Assembly: GCA_019279435.1 (NCBI GenBank) | Contig: JAAALK010000287.1 | Coordinates: forward strand, 23,560,162-23,624,161 | Length of the DNA: 64,000 bases | Direction of reading: 5' to 3' | Origin: Zizania palustris | Lineage: Eukaryota; Streptophyta; Magnoliopsida; Poales; Poaceae | Part shown: piece after piece, positions 1 to 11,565 of the stretch | How the letters are laid out: every line of letters begins with the position of its first letter | Numbering within the stretch: the stretch's first letter is position 1 | Notes under the pieces: model-generated | What the model was told of the DNA's origin: nothing | What the model saw: the letters and a program-made list of their open reading frames with translations, nothing else | Database searches by the model: none | Made by a program: the position numbers and the translations under genes

Positions 1-137
1 CATAAACCCTCCATTTAGATGGAAATTGAGGATTTACCTTACTGGCCCACATGTCATTGACCTATGTGGACCCTACATATCATTGAGATGTGGTGGGTAA
101 ATCCTCAATTTCCATCTAAAGGGTGGGTATATGATCA
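1..137. repeat. Foldback MITE, copy 1 (cut by window edge)
   Basis: Bases 13-36 and 98-120 are near-perfect inverted copies (core TTTAGATGGAAATTGAGG). The same unit occurs in reverse complement at 43256-43398, with matching outer ends (GATCATATAC) and a matching central block around ACATGTCATTGA. Two dispersed copies with shared ends indicate a small non-autonomous DNA transposon. No transposase is encoded. The left end may begin before the window. Confidence 0.7.
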
Positions 138-312
138 AATTCCCCATCTATTAATGCTACAGGCCTACACCAAGTAACAATTCTATATGACCATCTACTA
201 TTTATAGATGTATTAAAATATACTAAATGCTCCTATGCTTTTGGTATCTATTGATCCTTTTGTGGAATAGAGGAGGTATTAGTTTTTTCCCTGTCTTTGT
301 TTTCACCTATCA

Positions 313-766
313 TGGGTTGAACCCATGACAGGGTAAACACCGTCAGGAAGATAGCCGGGCGGCGGCGGTTGCTAGGAATGAGAGTAGACTTTAAGTGAGA
401 GAGAAGAACATTGGGATGAGAAATTAGACTTTTTCTTTCTTGCTTATCAATTGATTACAAGAGGGCCCTTTATATAGGGAGAACTAACATGACAGCTAAG
501 AAAATAATCCCTATTATAGAAACTAATATAATCTCTATATCTAATTCCTAACTAAAATTAATAGGACTTAATCTAACCTTACCTTTCAAAGACTCAATCT
601 AATCTTACCTTTAAGAACTCAATCTAATCTAATATAACCTTACCTTTTAAAATATCAAATACCTAATTATTGCTACAGTACCTACGAGTACTATTCATGC
701 TACAGTACCCACACGGTACTGTTCAGGCAGACTGGGCCTAACAGCCCTAGCCCACTACCTATGACA
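313..766 (-). mobile_element. LTR-like insertion flanked by 10-bp direct repeats
   Basis: Read on the minus strand the block runs from TGTCATAGGTAGTGGGC to GGGTTCAACCCA, so it starts TG and ends CA. Its first 30 or so bases resemble the start of the LTRs at 43715 and 44892 (TGTCACGGTAGGAAGTGGGC). A TATA-like stretch (CCCTATATAAAG on the minus strand, near 468-480) fits an LTR promoter. Identical 10-bp copies of TCACCTATCA lie at 303-312 and 767-776. LTR integrases usually duplicate 4-6 bp, so a 10-bp flank is unusual and the element class is not certain. A solo LTR is the preferred reading. Confidence 0.5.
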
Positions 767-1026
767 TCACCTATCATTATTGGATGAATTTAAGACTTAA
801 GAGGTGATAGTCTCTCATAATGCAACCTGTCCATAATTTTCTTTGAGAGAGAACTAGGTAGCATTTTGGATCAATGACAACTGACAAATCAAACATATTA
901 TTGGAGTTTGGATTCTTCATTGTGCTTTTTTTTTCTTCAAAACATTTATAAATAGTCAGCACATCATTTATTTTTTACTTCATGCAAACAGCACATCTAC
1001 TTATGATTTGAGTTTTTTTTCACCAG

Positions 1027-4000
1027 AGTCAAATCATGCGATCCGGGAAGAAGCCTGGTGTCATAATAAATATTGGTTCAGCTGCAGGCCTTTATCCTAT
1101 GAACTTTGATCCCATATATAGTGGGACGAAAGGTGCATATATGATCCCGTATATTATTCTTCTCTCTTTTTTGGGCAGATTGCAGTTGCGATGAAAGGTC
1201 AATTTGGATCATAATTTTACTATTTACTTGTGCAAAATAATATGCACTTCAAGATACTTTGCAACCACAATTTGTACATGATCTCATATTTTGCTAATGT
1301 AACAAGTGCTGCACAACAATGTTTTCCATTATTACCTCTATATTCATTTTATATTTTGTATGATATGTGTGCACATTGTATCACTGTGTTATCTCATATA
1401 TATCTGTCTTGCAGCTGGTGTTGTTATGTTTACAAGATCACTTGCTCCATTAAAACGCCAAGGTGTACGTGTCAATGCACTCTGCCCTGAGGTATGAATA
1501 TATCACATTATGACATTACTGGAGGCAAATATGAAATATTTATTTTTTTCTATCATTGTCTGACTCATAGTCACAGTTGAGTAGTTGACTTGTTACTCTA
1601 GCATGAGAAGTATATGTATTCAGTCCTAAACTTGTGAATTTGCTGGTAGGTTTGGTAGTATATCAGAATATTAACATGATGATGGTACAACAGACATCAC
1701 ATCCAGCTGTGCTCACCATTAACATAACTACACAAGTTCTTATTACCTGGAAAATTTATTAGAATGATCAGATAAAGCTTTCTGTAGGGCACTCCCGTAC
1801 TGTTTCATTTTTAAAAAGGAGGCACTTGGTCTCTACCTCGATTCTCAAGGACCAGGAACAGATATCCATATGGCTGTCCACACACCCATTAAAATTGTAA
1901 TCTTATATAACTTTCCTTTTTTAATTGTTGCAGTGTTGTATAGACATGTAGTTGAGCTCACAGGTAAAATCAATTAAGTGGGCAAAATTCGTGATAATCC
2001 TTATGGGAAAAAATCGTGGATATCGGGAAAGTTAATTTCCAAGTCACAAATTCACAACAACAACACAGCAAAGCCTTTCAAGTCACAAATTCACAATTGC
2101 CCCAAATTTATCATAAACAAACTGTTCTATCATTTTATCTTATGATTAATAGTTGGATGGTGCGGAGGAAACACTGCTCCATGATTATTAATATATTATT
2201 AAACATGACATATTTTATGGTTTTGATATATGCAGTTTGTTCAAACTAATATGGCAGAACAACTAAATCATAGAATAATAGATGCAACTGGTGGATATTT
2301 GAAGATGGAAGATATTGTTAATGGTACGTTGTTTCTGATCTTTTTAACCTGCAGGTATGTGTGTTGTCGACTTTTAGTCTTTTGACCATAATTTGTGTGT
2401 CATAGTTTATACAGGTATGTTTAAGATTTTGATGAATGATTCTAGTATTTTTGTTGAGATGTGATGTTTTATACTTTTACATGTTGATTTGAACGTAGAC
2501 ATCTGTAAACATTTTCCATAAACTTCCATGGTTATGTAACTTTGGTCCCTGAGATCGAGAACTATACAAATAGATCCTTAAACTTAAAAGCAACTTGTTT
2601 TTGGAGGGATTATCAACTGACAAAAGATATGCCATTTCCCACTGCAATCCTTGGTTTAAATGAATGAAACTAAATCATATATATCATCAATACTCTGTTC
2701 ACATATCCATAGATAAACACATCAGCAATTGAATGTGAATGGAATGTCAATAAGAGGATATCACAAATATGGGGTAGGTTTTACTGATGTGCAAATATCC
2801 AAATCCTGAAAGCCTAGTCTGTAAAAAATGGATATACCTTTTCTTGGGATAGGTCCCTGTACCTATGTTAGATCCCTGTCTAGTAGGTATTGTTTTGGCT
2901 TGCCTTGACTAGTTGGCTTCCTTACATTAGGGACCTAACTTCTCAAGCCTACAGGTAATACTCCTATGCAACTTTCGTTATCTACTGTGGTGTGTTACAT
3001 TTTATGTTTCCCCTTTCTTTTGATCACCTGAAAAGAACCCATTTCATTTGGATTAGGTACATTTGAACTTATTAAAGATGAAAGCAAGGCTGGTGCTTGC
3101 CTTTGGATAACTAAACGAAGAGGGATGGAGTACTGGCCAACACCAGAGGAACAAAGAAAGTACATGATTAATCCCCCCAAGTCAAAAAGGATGTTAACAC
3201 AGAATAACTTCCCTATCATTCAAACCCCTGAATTCTATGAGAAAATGTAAGTTATCCTGGTATGCTATAATTTATATATATTTTTAAAAAAAATTCTGCA
3301 ACATTCTCAAGTAAATAACAACTTGTCCCAATATTTTATTAGTTTTTCATTTTAAGTCCTTCCCTAAAATGGTTGAAACCACTGAGTTAATACCTCAAAC
3401 AGAAAATGAAAAACTATTGAGCATATGCCTTTTCATAATGATGCAACACTTGCCAGCAGAAAAATAATAAAAGAGGTGCCTCATGCCTGCACTATACTAC
3501 ATTGCACCCAACGCCATCAGATACATTTTACCATCCAGTCCATCCTTCTTTGGAAAAGCTAACTGATCATTGTATTCTAAAGGCCAGACTGCAGTGTCTG
3601 GTTTAGTGTTGAGGCAATTGAGATCCTGACCGATTTCAAAAAATCTTTTTGTTATGTGCAAGTGAAACAGTGGATAACCCAGCAAAAATAATAATGATTA
3701 TACTCCATGGATTTCCCTGTGAAATGCTTGTTTCTTAGAGATGATTATCTATGTGATTTTCTGGAATCTGTGTTTTCTATCACCTAGAATGTCTCATTTT
3801 GTAATATATTGGCTGCCACTTTTTATATTTTACACCTTGGAAACTTCCTCCGATCCCAATAAGTCAATAGCATTCCCCTTTTTATGTTTCTGACTGCAAA
3901 ATTTACAATATGACATGAAATGACATTTATTTGATTAATGACTGTCTCTTGATGATGATCCTGTAGAGTTGTTCATACACTCAGCCATAATTTCCGCAAT

Positions 4001-6413
4001 GCCACGAGGCTTGATCGTGTGCGCTTGAGATTGCCTGTTGAACCACACAGTGCTTTAGTTAAAATAATATACGCTGGTGTAAATGCTAGTGATGTAAGTT
4101 CTTGGGTTGGTGTTTCCAATTGTTTTCTTCTTGATTTCCGATTGATTAACCTTCCAAAGATTTTAATGGTGCTTTGCAGGTTAACTTCAGCTCTGGGCGT
4201 TATTTCAGTGGCACTGCTAAAGAAACTGCTGCACGCCTTCCATTTGATGCTGGTTTTGAGGTGACCGATGTCCTTGTATTTCCATGTGAAACTGTTAATA
4301 GCATGCTCAATGTTGGATAATGTTTTTAAGATATTCTGAAATAAACCCTATATTTTATTTTCCCATAATTTTCTTCTCATGAGAATTTCTAACCTATGTA
4401 GGCTGTGGGAATTGTTGCATCTGTTGGAGATTCAGTGGATCATATCAAAGTTGGTACTCCTGTAGCCCTTATGACTTTTGGGACCTATTCTGAATTCGCA
4501 CAGGTATTGCACCCTATGCATTTGTGTTGCATTGCTGTACACTAAATTACCAACAACTGTCACCACTCTTTCAATGAATTATTCCGAGCATCCATCTGTC
4601 AGTTCGCCCTTGTCTTTACATCTTTCTGACAAAAGGTTCCAGCCAAGCATCTTCTTCCGGTGCCAAGACCAGACCCAGAGGTTGTTGCCATGCTAACATC
4701 AGGATTGACTGCTTCAATTGCCCTTGAGAAGGTTAGTACATCATCCTTTTCTTTCTTTGCTACATACTTGGTGAATCAAACTTTAATTTTAGTACTGGTC
4801 TACTGGAATATAACTTCATTATCTGATTTGGGTTTATTTCTGCCACCTTTAGGCTGGCCAAATGACATCAGGGCAAGTTGTTCTAGTCACAGCAGCTGCT
4901 GGTGGAACAGGGCAATTTGCTGTCCAGGTCAGCTGATACCATTTGGTTATTACTCTGCCTTTTTTGTTTGATATAATGCAATGCTCAGCTACTCACCTAT
5001 TTCTATAGTTTATCTAGGAGGTGTAAATATAAAGCATCAAATTTCATTTTGGAATTTCCACAAGATAACTGTTTCATGTTAGCTAGAACATGCATAGTTT
5101 GTTTTTTGTAGTTAACTAGCACTTGGGGACATGTTTTGACTCCTTTCATTACTTTTTGCTGCATTATATATGATGTTTCTAGGACACATAATGTCATCAT
5201 CCTCGGTTTTATGTTTCTGCCTACATGTTACTCTGTTTATCAGCATTCAGCTGTTATTGAACCTGAATCATATCCATATGACCATATGTGCTGAATGTAT
5301 TTTTTATTACTTCACTAGCTCGCAAAACTAGCAGGCAACAAGATTGTTGCCACATGTGGTGGTGAAAGTAAAGCTACCCTTCTGTCTACCTTAGGAGTTG
5401 ATCGAGTTATCAATTACCGAAATGAAAAGATCAAAGATGTAAGCTTTGCTTTGAGCTTCACTTTTGGTATCTCTAGTGCATAGAATGTAGTTTTGCTATA
5501 ATTTATACTGTATTACGTTTTTAAGCATGGTAGCATTTTCCTTTATGTGTTGACATAAATGATCCAAATATGTTGTCTAGTCCAATGTTAAACATTTTGT
5601 CTGTTTTGTGGCCATACCTTATTTCTACTTGCCGCTATTAAATCTTAAAGAGTTCCATGCGTGCAATGTTTCATGTGCTATTGAAGTACTGATAATGCCC
5701 AATGTTTGTTGTGGATTGTTTAATTACATTTATGTTGTAATGTACATGTAGAAAATATTTATACTACTGAGTATTTCTGAAACTGATTACTATCAGTTTC
5801 AACTTTCATGTGGCTGTAAGCTATTCCCATTTACAGGACCCTTATTAGTTCTCAGTGAGAGTTTAGTAATTAGTGACCTTTTGAATCTTTGATTCCAGGT
5901 TCTCAAAAAAGAATTTCCAAGAGGTGTTGATATCATATATGAATCTGTCGGTGGGGAAATGTTTGACTTATGCTTGAATGCACTTGCAGTCCATGGACGT
6001 CTTGTTGTAATTGGTATGATCTCCCAGGTATGGTTGACAGCTCGAACTCTTTTTTTATCATATGTTGTGAATAGGAGAATCTAGTAATCACAGGCTCATG
6101 AACAAATTATATCAGCATGATTTCTGGAATTTTGTTCCTCTCTTCACCTGAAAAACATTTGTACTAGGAGGCTTGAAAATGTATCTAGGAAGTATCATTG
6201 AACTGCTATTGTTCTGGTGGCACCTGTTGAAATTAGTGCTAGTTATTAACTTATTATCCCATTTAGCTTGCAGTTGTTTTAAATAAAATGTCATGGCCTT
6301 TTCCATCTCATAATGAGCAATCTTTGTTTTTTTAGTATCAAGGAGAACATGGATGGAAGCCTCAGAATTACACTGGACTCTGTGAGAAGATTCTTGCTAA
6401 AAGTCAAACTGTG
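1027..6413 (+). CDS. NQR-like SDR/quinone-oxidoreductase fusion gene, interior 12 exons only
   Basis: Twelve exons with GT-AG borders can be joined in frame: about 1027-1132, 1415-1491, 2236-2323, 3057-3246, 3967-4093, 4180-4261, 4402-4503, 4636-4731, 4853-4927, 5319-5438, 5899-6027, 6336-6413. The first three give the second half of a classical short-chain dehydrogenase: GSAAGLYP, then YSGTK with the catalytic Tyr and Lys, then RVNALCPE. Exon 4 is a linker. Exons 5-12 are a medium-chain quinone oxidoreductase: YAGVNASD near its start, VTAAAGGTGQFAVQLAK as the NADPH-binding loop, and IIYESVGG. This SDR-MDR order matches plant NQR proteins (Arabidopsis At1g49670 type, about 630 residues), probably a NADPH-dependent quinone or enone reductase. 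Roughly the first 140 and last 85 residues are missing. The gene is broken off at 6597 by an LTR retrotransposon. No internal stop was seen in the joined exons. An NQR first exon lies inverted at 45541-45773. Confidence 0.85.
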
Positions 6414-6596
6414 GTACGTGTGCTGTGAGCACTGACCTCCTGAACTTTTAGATGGCGTGTACAACACTCATTTAATGCTCATTTAATAAACTGGTTAGTA
6501 AGCACTGAATTTACCATACTAAGACTATTGATCTCTATACTTGGATTGGCTAGTACCCCTCCATTTTCAAATTCTCTGTTACTTTTTGTAGTAAGT

Positions 6597-6987
6597 TGTC
6601 AAGGACCTTATGGTCCAAGACAGCACTCCCTTTGCTATGGAGACCGTAGCTCCGGCGAGTGGGTGGCACCAGGAGTAGCTCCTGGTTGCCAAATGGTGTC
6701 CGAAGAATGGGGATAAAGGAAGCAGAAGAAGGAGAGGTAGAAGTTTGGGGTATTTGTTCTTTGTTCCCTCATAGTGACAATTACACCCCTTATTTATAGC
6801 CCATAGGCTAGCTAACAGCTGATTACAGCTGGCTAACAGAATTCCTAACCACCTTTTTAGCTTGTCACATAAGCTTGACAGCCTACAGCTTGTCCTAGAA
6901 GCTATCTAGACAACCTATAGTGTATTCCAGAAGCTATGTTCTGTCTATGTGTGGGAACGGCGTTGATAATGCCTTCCCCACATGACA
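6597..6987 (-). repeat. 3' LTR of the chromovirus
   Basis: The 391-bp block starts TGTCAAGG and ends CATGACA on the plus strand, giving TG...CA ends in either reading. Immediately inside it, the minus strand carries the purine run GAGGGAGGAAGAGA (about 6988-7001), the polypurine tract expected before a 3' LTR. A TATA-like TTATAAATAAGG (minus strand, near 6790-6800) fits an LTR promoter. Confidence 0.85.
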
Positions 6988-9900
6988 TCTCTTCCTCCCT
7001 CGACGAGCAGCTCGTCCTCGAGCTGGTAATCCGGATAGCGGTCCATGAAGCTGTCGGCGTCCTCCCAAGTCGCGGACGCCGCAGATTCTCCCTTCCAATG
7101 CACCAACCGTTGGCGAACACCTCTAGCCAACAGAGAGCGAAGAACATGTTCCGGCTCAGGTACCACCGCCCCATGGTGAATATGTGGAAGGGGTGGTGGA
7201 GCTGCTGGTGGCGTGCCTATGAACTTCTTCAGGAGTCCCACATGGAAAACGTCATGAAGGCGAGCTCGGGGAGGAAGCTCCAACTGATAGGCAACCACAT
7301 TGATGACAGCCGAAATACGGAATGGCCCATAGAAGCGAGGTCGTAGCTTCCCTGATGCTGATGCCTGCAGAGTGGGTACAGATCGGTGGTGCAAGCGAAG
7401 CCAGACCCAATCCCCCACTGAGAACTAAACATCTCGGTGTAGTTTGTCATAGTGATGCTTGTAGGTGGCTTGTGCTTGCTCAAGACGTAGCCGGACGTCA
7501 GCCAGGAAGTCATCCCGTCCGGCCATATTTTTAGCGACTGCTGCCACACGTGTCTCCCCCGGTTCATAGGAACGGATGGACGGAGGCTCGCGACCATATA
7601 CCACCCTGAACGGAGTATCACGAAGTGCTGATTGGTAGGCAGTATTGTAGACATATTCTGCCCACGGAAGCCAACGGAGCCACTGCCGTGGACGGTCTCC
7701 CGTGAAGCAACGGAGATACATGGTAATAACCTTGTTAGCTGCCTCCGTTTGCCCATCAGATTGCGGGTGAAAAGCTGATGACATGTGTAATTTGGTGCCT
7801 ATGAGTCACATCAATTCCCGCCAAAAGATGGAGTTGAAAACAGGATCTCGGTCCGAAACAATGGACTGGGGTACTCCATGGAGCCGGACGATCTCAGCAA
7901 AAAATGCATGAGCCACCGACTCCGCCGTATAAGGATGGACCAAGGCAATAAAATGGCAATACTTGCTGAATCGATCAACCATCGTAAGAATTACCGACTT
8001 CCCGCCCACACGTGGCAATGCTTCCACGAAATCAAGACCAATGTCTGACCATACAGCCGTCGGTACTGGTAAGGGCAACAGAAGCCCTACCAGGTGAAGA
8101 TGATTAATTTTGTAGCGTTGACAGGTAGTGCACGCACGTACAAAATCTTGGACTGCTTGCCGGAGGTTGGGAGAATGACAATCGCGACGCAGTCGATGGA
8201 AAGTGCGTTGGACACCCTCATGGCCGTTGTCATGAATAGCCGTAATAAGCTCATGCAAAAGCGGTGACTCTGGTGGAATGTAAAGCCTACCCTGAAATGC
8301 CACCAGACCATCTAGAAGGGACCATGGAGCAAGATGTTGCCCCGCTGTAATCTCATTTTAAGGGCCACCAAACAGGGATCAGTGTCATGGGCTTGGCGGA
8401 GTCGATTGATAAAATCGAAGGTGGAACTAGAGATTACATGGAGCAGTGGCTCGTTCGTATCACGTCTGGATAACGCGTCTGCGACGGTGTTGGCAGTACC
8501 AGCTTTGTACTCCACGGTAAAATCAAAACCCAGAAGTTTGCCTACCCAATGATGTTGAGGTATTGTAGCCAAACGCTGGTCAAGTAGGAACTTTAGACTG
8601 AAATGATCAGTTCGCACCAGAAAATGTCGTTCCCACAAGTATGGTCTCCAATGGCGAATAGCAAGGACCAAACCAATTAGCTCGCGCTCATAGGCCGCCA
8701 GAGAGCGATGCCTTGGTGCTGCAATTCGGCTGAAGAACGCCAAAGGGTGTTGTTCTTGAAGAAGAACCGCCCCAAATCCGTGAGTCGAAGCATCACATTC
8801 AACAATGAACAGCTGGCCAAAATCCGGCAACGCGAGCACTGGTGCTGTAGTAATTGCCACTTTGAGGGCCTGGAATGCTGTCTTAGCTTCTATCCCAAAC
8901 TCTTTGACAAACTTGCGATAGTATCCTGCCAGCCCAAGGAAGCCACGAACTGCTCGCACCGAGCGGGGAACCGGCCAATCAGTGACCGCCTGCACCTTGG
9001 TCGGATCCATAGCCACGCCCGCAGCTGAGATGACATGGCCGAGGTATGAAACAGAACTCGTGCCAAACGCGCATTTGGAGCGCTTGACAAAAAGACGGTG
9101 TTGGTGTAGAACTTCCAAGACGGCTCGGACATGACGAAGATGGTCTGTCCAGGACAAACTGTAGAGGAGTATGTCGTCAAAAAATACGAGAACAAACTGT
9201 CGAAGGAATGATCGTAGGACATCGTTCATGAGCGCCTGAAATGTTGCTGGTGCGTTGCATAATCCGAAAGGCATCACCAGAAATTCGTAGAGTCCATCAT
9301 GTGTGCGGAATGCAGTTTTGGCAATGTCTTCAGATCTCATCCGCACCTGATGATAACCCGAGCGCAGATCCAATTTGGAAAAGAAACGAGTACCATGTAA
9401 CTCATCCAACAGCTCATCAACTACTGGAATAGGATATGCATCCTTGACTGTAATGGCGTTTAAAGCGCGATAATCGACGCAAAACTGCCAAGTACTGTCC
9501 GCTTTCCGTACCAGCAATACTGGTGAGGAAAATGCATAGGAACACCTGCGGATAATCCCTTGTTCAAGCATTGCAGCACACTGGCGCTCCAGCTCATCCT
9601 TGTGTGCTGCTGGATAGCGATATGGTCGAACGACCACTGGTAATGACCCTGGGAGGAGCGTGATGCTGTGGTTGTGAGCTCGGGGAGGTGGCAGTCCCTT
9701 GGGTTCATCAAATACAGCAGCAAAAGCATCCAGGAGGTTATGCATGAGATCATCCCCTGTACATGTCCGAAGAGCTGGACTAGGCAGTCCTGGCTGTCCA
9801 TGCCAGTAGACCTGATGATCACCACGCCAAAACGACATGGTCAGAGCCCTGAAGTCCCACAGAATTGGACCAAGAGAAGCCAACCATTGTGTTCCCAGGA

Positions 9901-10549
9901 CTATGTCGTATCCAGCCAAGGGTAGAGCAAAAAAATCTGCAGAAAATGTTTCCTGGTCAATGCAAAATTGCGCACCACGGAACACACCCGGACATGGTAC
10001 CCGATCACCATTAGCCACTGTCACATGCATTTTGCCCCCTGGCCGTAGCTGTAGAGACGTGCGGGCTACTACTCCATTAGCCACAAAGTTATGGGTTGAT
10101 CCTGAATCAATGAGAGCAAGAAGCCTGAGGCCACCCAACTGGGCGTATACTTGCATTGTTTCCCCTGTCCGGATGCCTGTGATTGCATGAACCGATATCT
10201 GAGGTTCATCAATATCATGGCTCTCTGACCCCTGTTCCTCATCATCATCTTCAAAGGCAAATTCCAGGAGGAAAATTCGTTTACATACCCTGTTATGTCC
10301 CCTTGTGAACTTCTCATTGCAATTAAAACATAGTCCCAACCGACGGCGTTCCTCCATTTCTCCTTGTGACAGATGTTTGATCTGCCGGCCTTCAACCGTC
10401 ATCTGTGTTGGTTGTGCACTCACCGGAGGGGGAAATGATGGGCGTTGAGGAGGTGTCGGTAGAAGACCTTTGTGATGCCATTGCTGGCCTTGTGTCGGAA
10501 TTGCTGCAGCACACTGCTCGCGCAATTCCAATTTGCGTGCCAGACTCAT
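6945..10549 (-). pseudogene. Chromovirus gag-pol polyprotein, broken by one frameshift and two stops
   Basis: A 745-residue reading frame (10549-8312) holds the gag zinc knuckle (CFNCNEKFTRGH), the protease DSG triad (LIDSGSTHNFV), reverse transcriptase (KLDLRSGYHQ; active site VFFDDILLYS, a variant of the usual YVDD) and RNase H (ECDASTHGFGAVL). A frameshift near 8340-8355 separates it from integrase. The integrase zinc-binding segment (GHEGVQRTFHRLRRD, then CTTCQRYK) and D, D, E core (LDFVEAL, SDRDPVF, HPQSDGQTEA) follow at 8303-7428. In-frame stops interrupt at 7806-7808 (TGA, consistent with a decayed CGA) and 7425-7427 (TAG). The last part (7424-6945) ends in a chromodomain (LVHWKGESAASATWEDAD). 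The open frame runs into the gap upstream, so the true start is not visible. The three lesions make this copy non-autonomous. Confidence 0.9.
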
Positions 10550-10565
10550 AGCAGTGGCTAGGGAC

Positions 10566-11565
10566 NNNNNNNNNNNNNNNNNNNNNNNNNNNNNNNNNNN
10601 NNNNNNNNNNNNNNNNNNNNNNNNNNNNNNNNNNNNNNNNNNNNNNNNNNNNNNNNNNNNNNNNNNNNNNNNNNNNNNNNNNNNNNNNNNNNNNNNNNNN
10701 NNNNNNNNNNNNNNNNNNNNNNNNNNNNNNNNNNNNNNNNNNNNNNNNNNNNNNNNNNNNNNNNNNNNNNNNNNNNNNNNNNNNNNNNNNNNNNNNNNNN
10801 NNNNNNNNNNNNNNNNNNNNNNNNNNNNNNNNNNNNNNNNNNNNNNNNNNNNNNNNNNNNNNNNNNNNNNNNNNNNNNNNNNNNNNNNNNNNNNNNNNNN
10901 NNNNNNNNNNNNNNNNNNNNNNNNNNNNNNNNNNNNNNNNNNNNNNNNNNNNNNNNNNNNNNNNNNNNNNNNNNNNNNNNNNNNNNNNNNNNNNNNNNNN
11001 NNNNNNNNNNNNNNNNNNNNNNNNNNNNNNNNNNNNNNNNNNNNNNNNNNNNNNNNNNNNNNNNNNNNNNNNNNNNNNNNNNNNNNNNNNNNNNNNNNNN
11101 NNNNNNNNNNNNNNNNNNNNNNNNNNNNNNNNNNNNNNNNNNNNNNNNNNNNNNNNNNNNNNNNNNNNNNNNNNNNNNNNNNNNNNNNNNNNNNNNNNNN
11201 NNNNNNNNNNNNNNNNNNNNNNNNNNNNNNNNNNNNNNNNNNNNNNNNNNNNNNNNNNNNNNNNNNNNNNNNNNNNNNNNNNNNNNNNNNNNNNNNNNNN
11301 NNNNNNNNNNNNNNNNNNNNNNNNNNNNNNNNNNNNNNNNNNNNNNNNNNNNNNNNNNNNNNNNNNNNNNNNNNNNNNNNNNNNNNNNNNNNNNNNNNNN
11401 NNNNNNNNNNNNNNNNNNNNNNNNNNNNNNNNNNNNNNNNNNNNNNNNNNNNNNNNNNNNNNNNNNNNNNNNNNNNNNNNNNNNNNNNNNNNNNNNNNNN
11501 NNNNNNNNNNNNNNNNNNNNNNNNNNNNNNNNNNNNNNNNNNNNNNNNNNNNNNNNNNNNNNNNN
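10566..11565. other. Assembly gap of exactly 1,000 N
   Basis: The run of N has a round length, so it is a placeholder of unknown true size. It separates a minus-strand chromovirus from a plus-strand Tat element, and it hides the 5' LTR and gag of both. Reading frames drawn across it are meaningless. Confidence 0.99.

Larger units (their letters stand above)
6597..10565 (-). mobile_element. Ty3/gypsy chromovirus, 5' part lost in the gap
   Basis: On the minus strand the order is gag zinc knuckle, protease, reverse transcriptase, RNase H, integrase, chromodomain, polypurine tract, 3' LTR. This is the Ty3/gypsy order with a chromodomain, hence a chromovirus (Reina/Tekay-like; exact clade not resolved by eye). 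The 5' LTR and most of gag would lie in the assembly gap. The outer LTR edge abuts TAAGT (6592-6596), the likely target-site copy. The partner copy cannot be found because of the gap. It sits just past a plausible splice acceptor (TTTTTGTAG, 6584-6592) after the last visible NQR exon, so the insertion probably removed the end of that gene. Confidence 0.9.
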
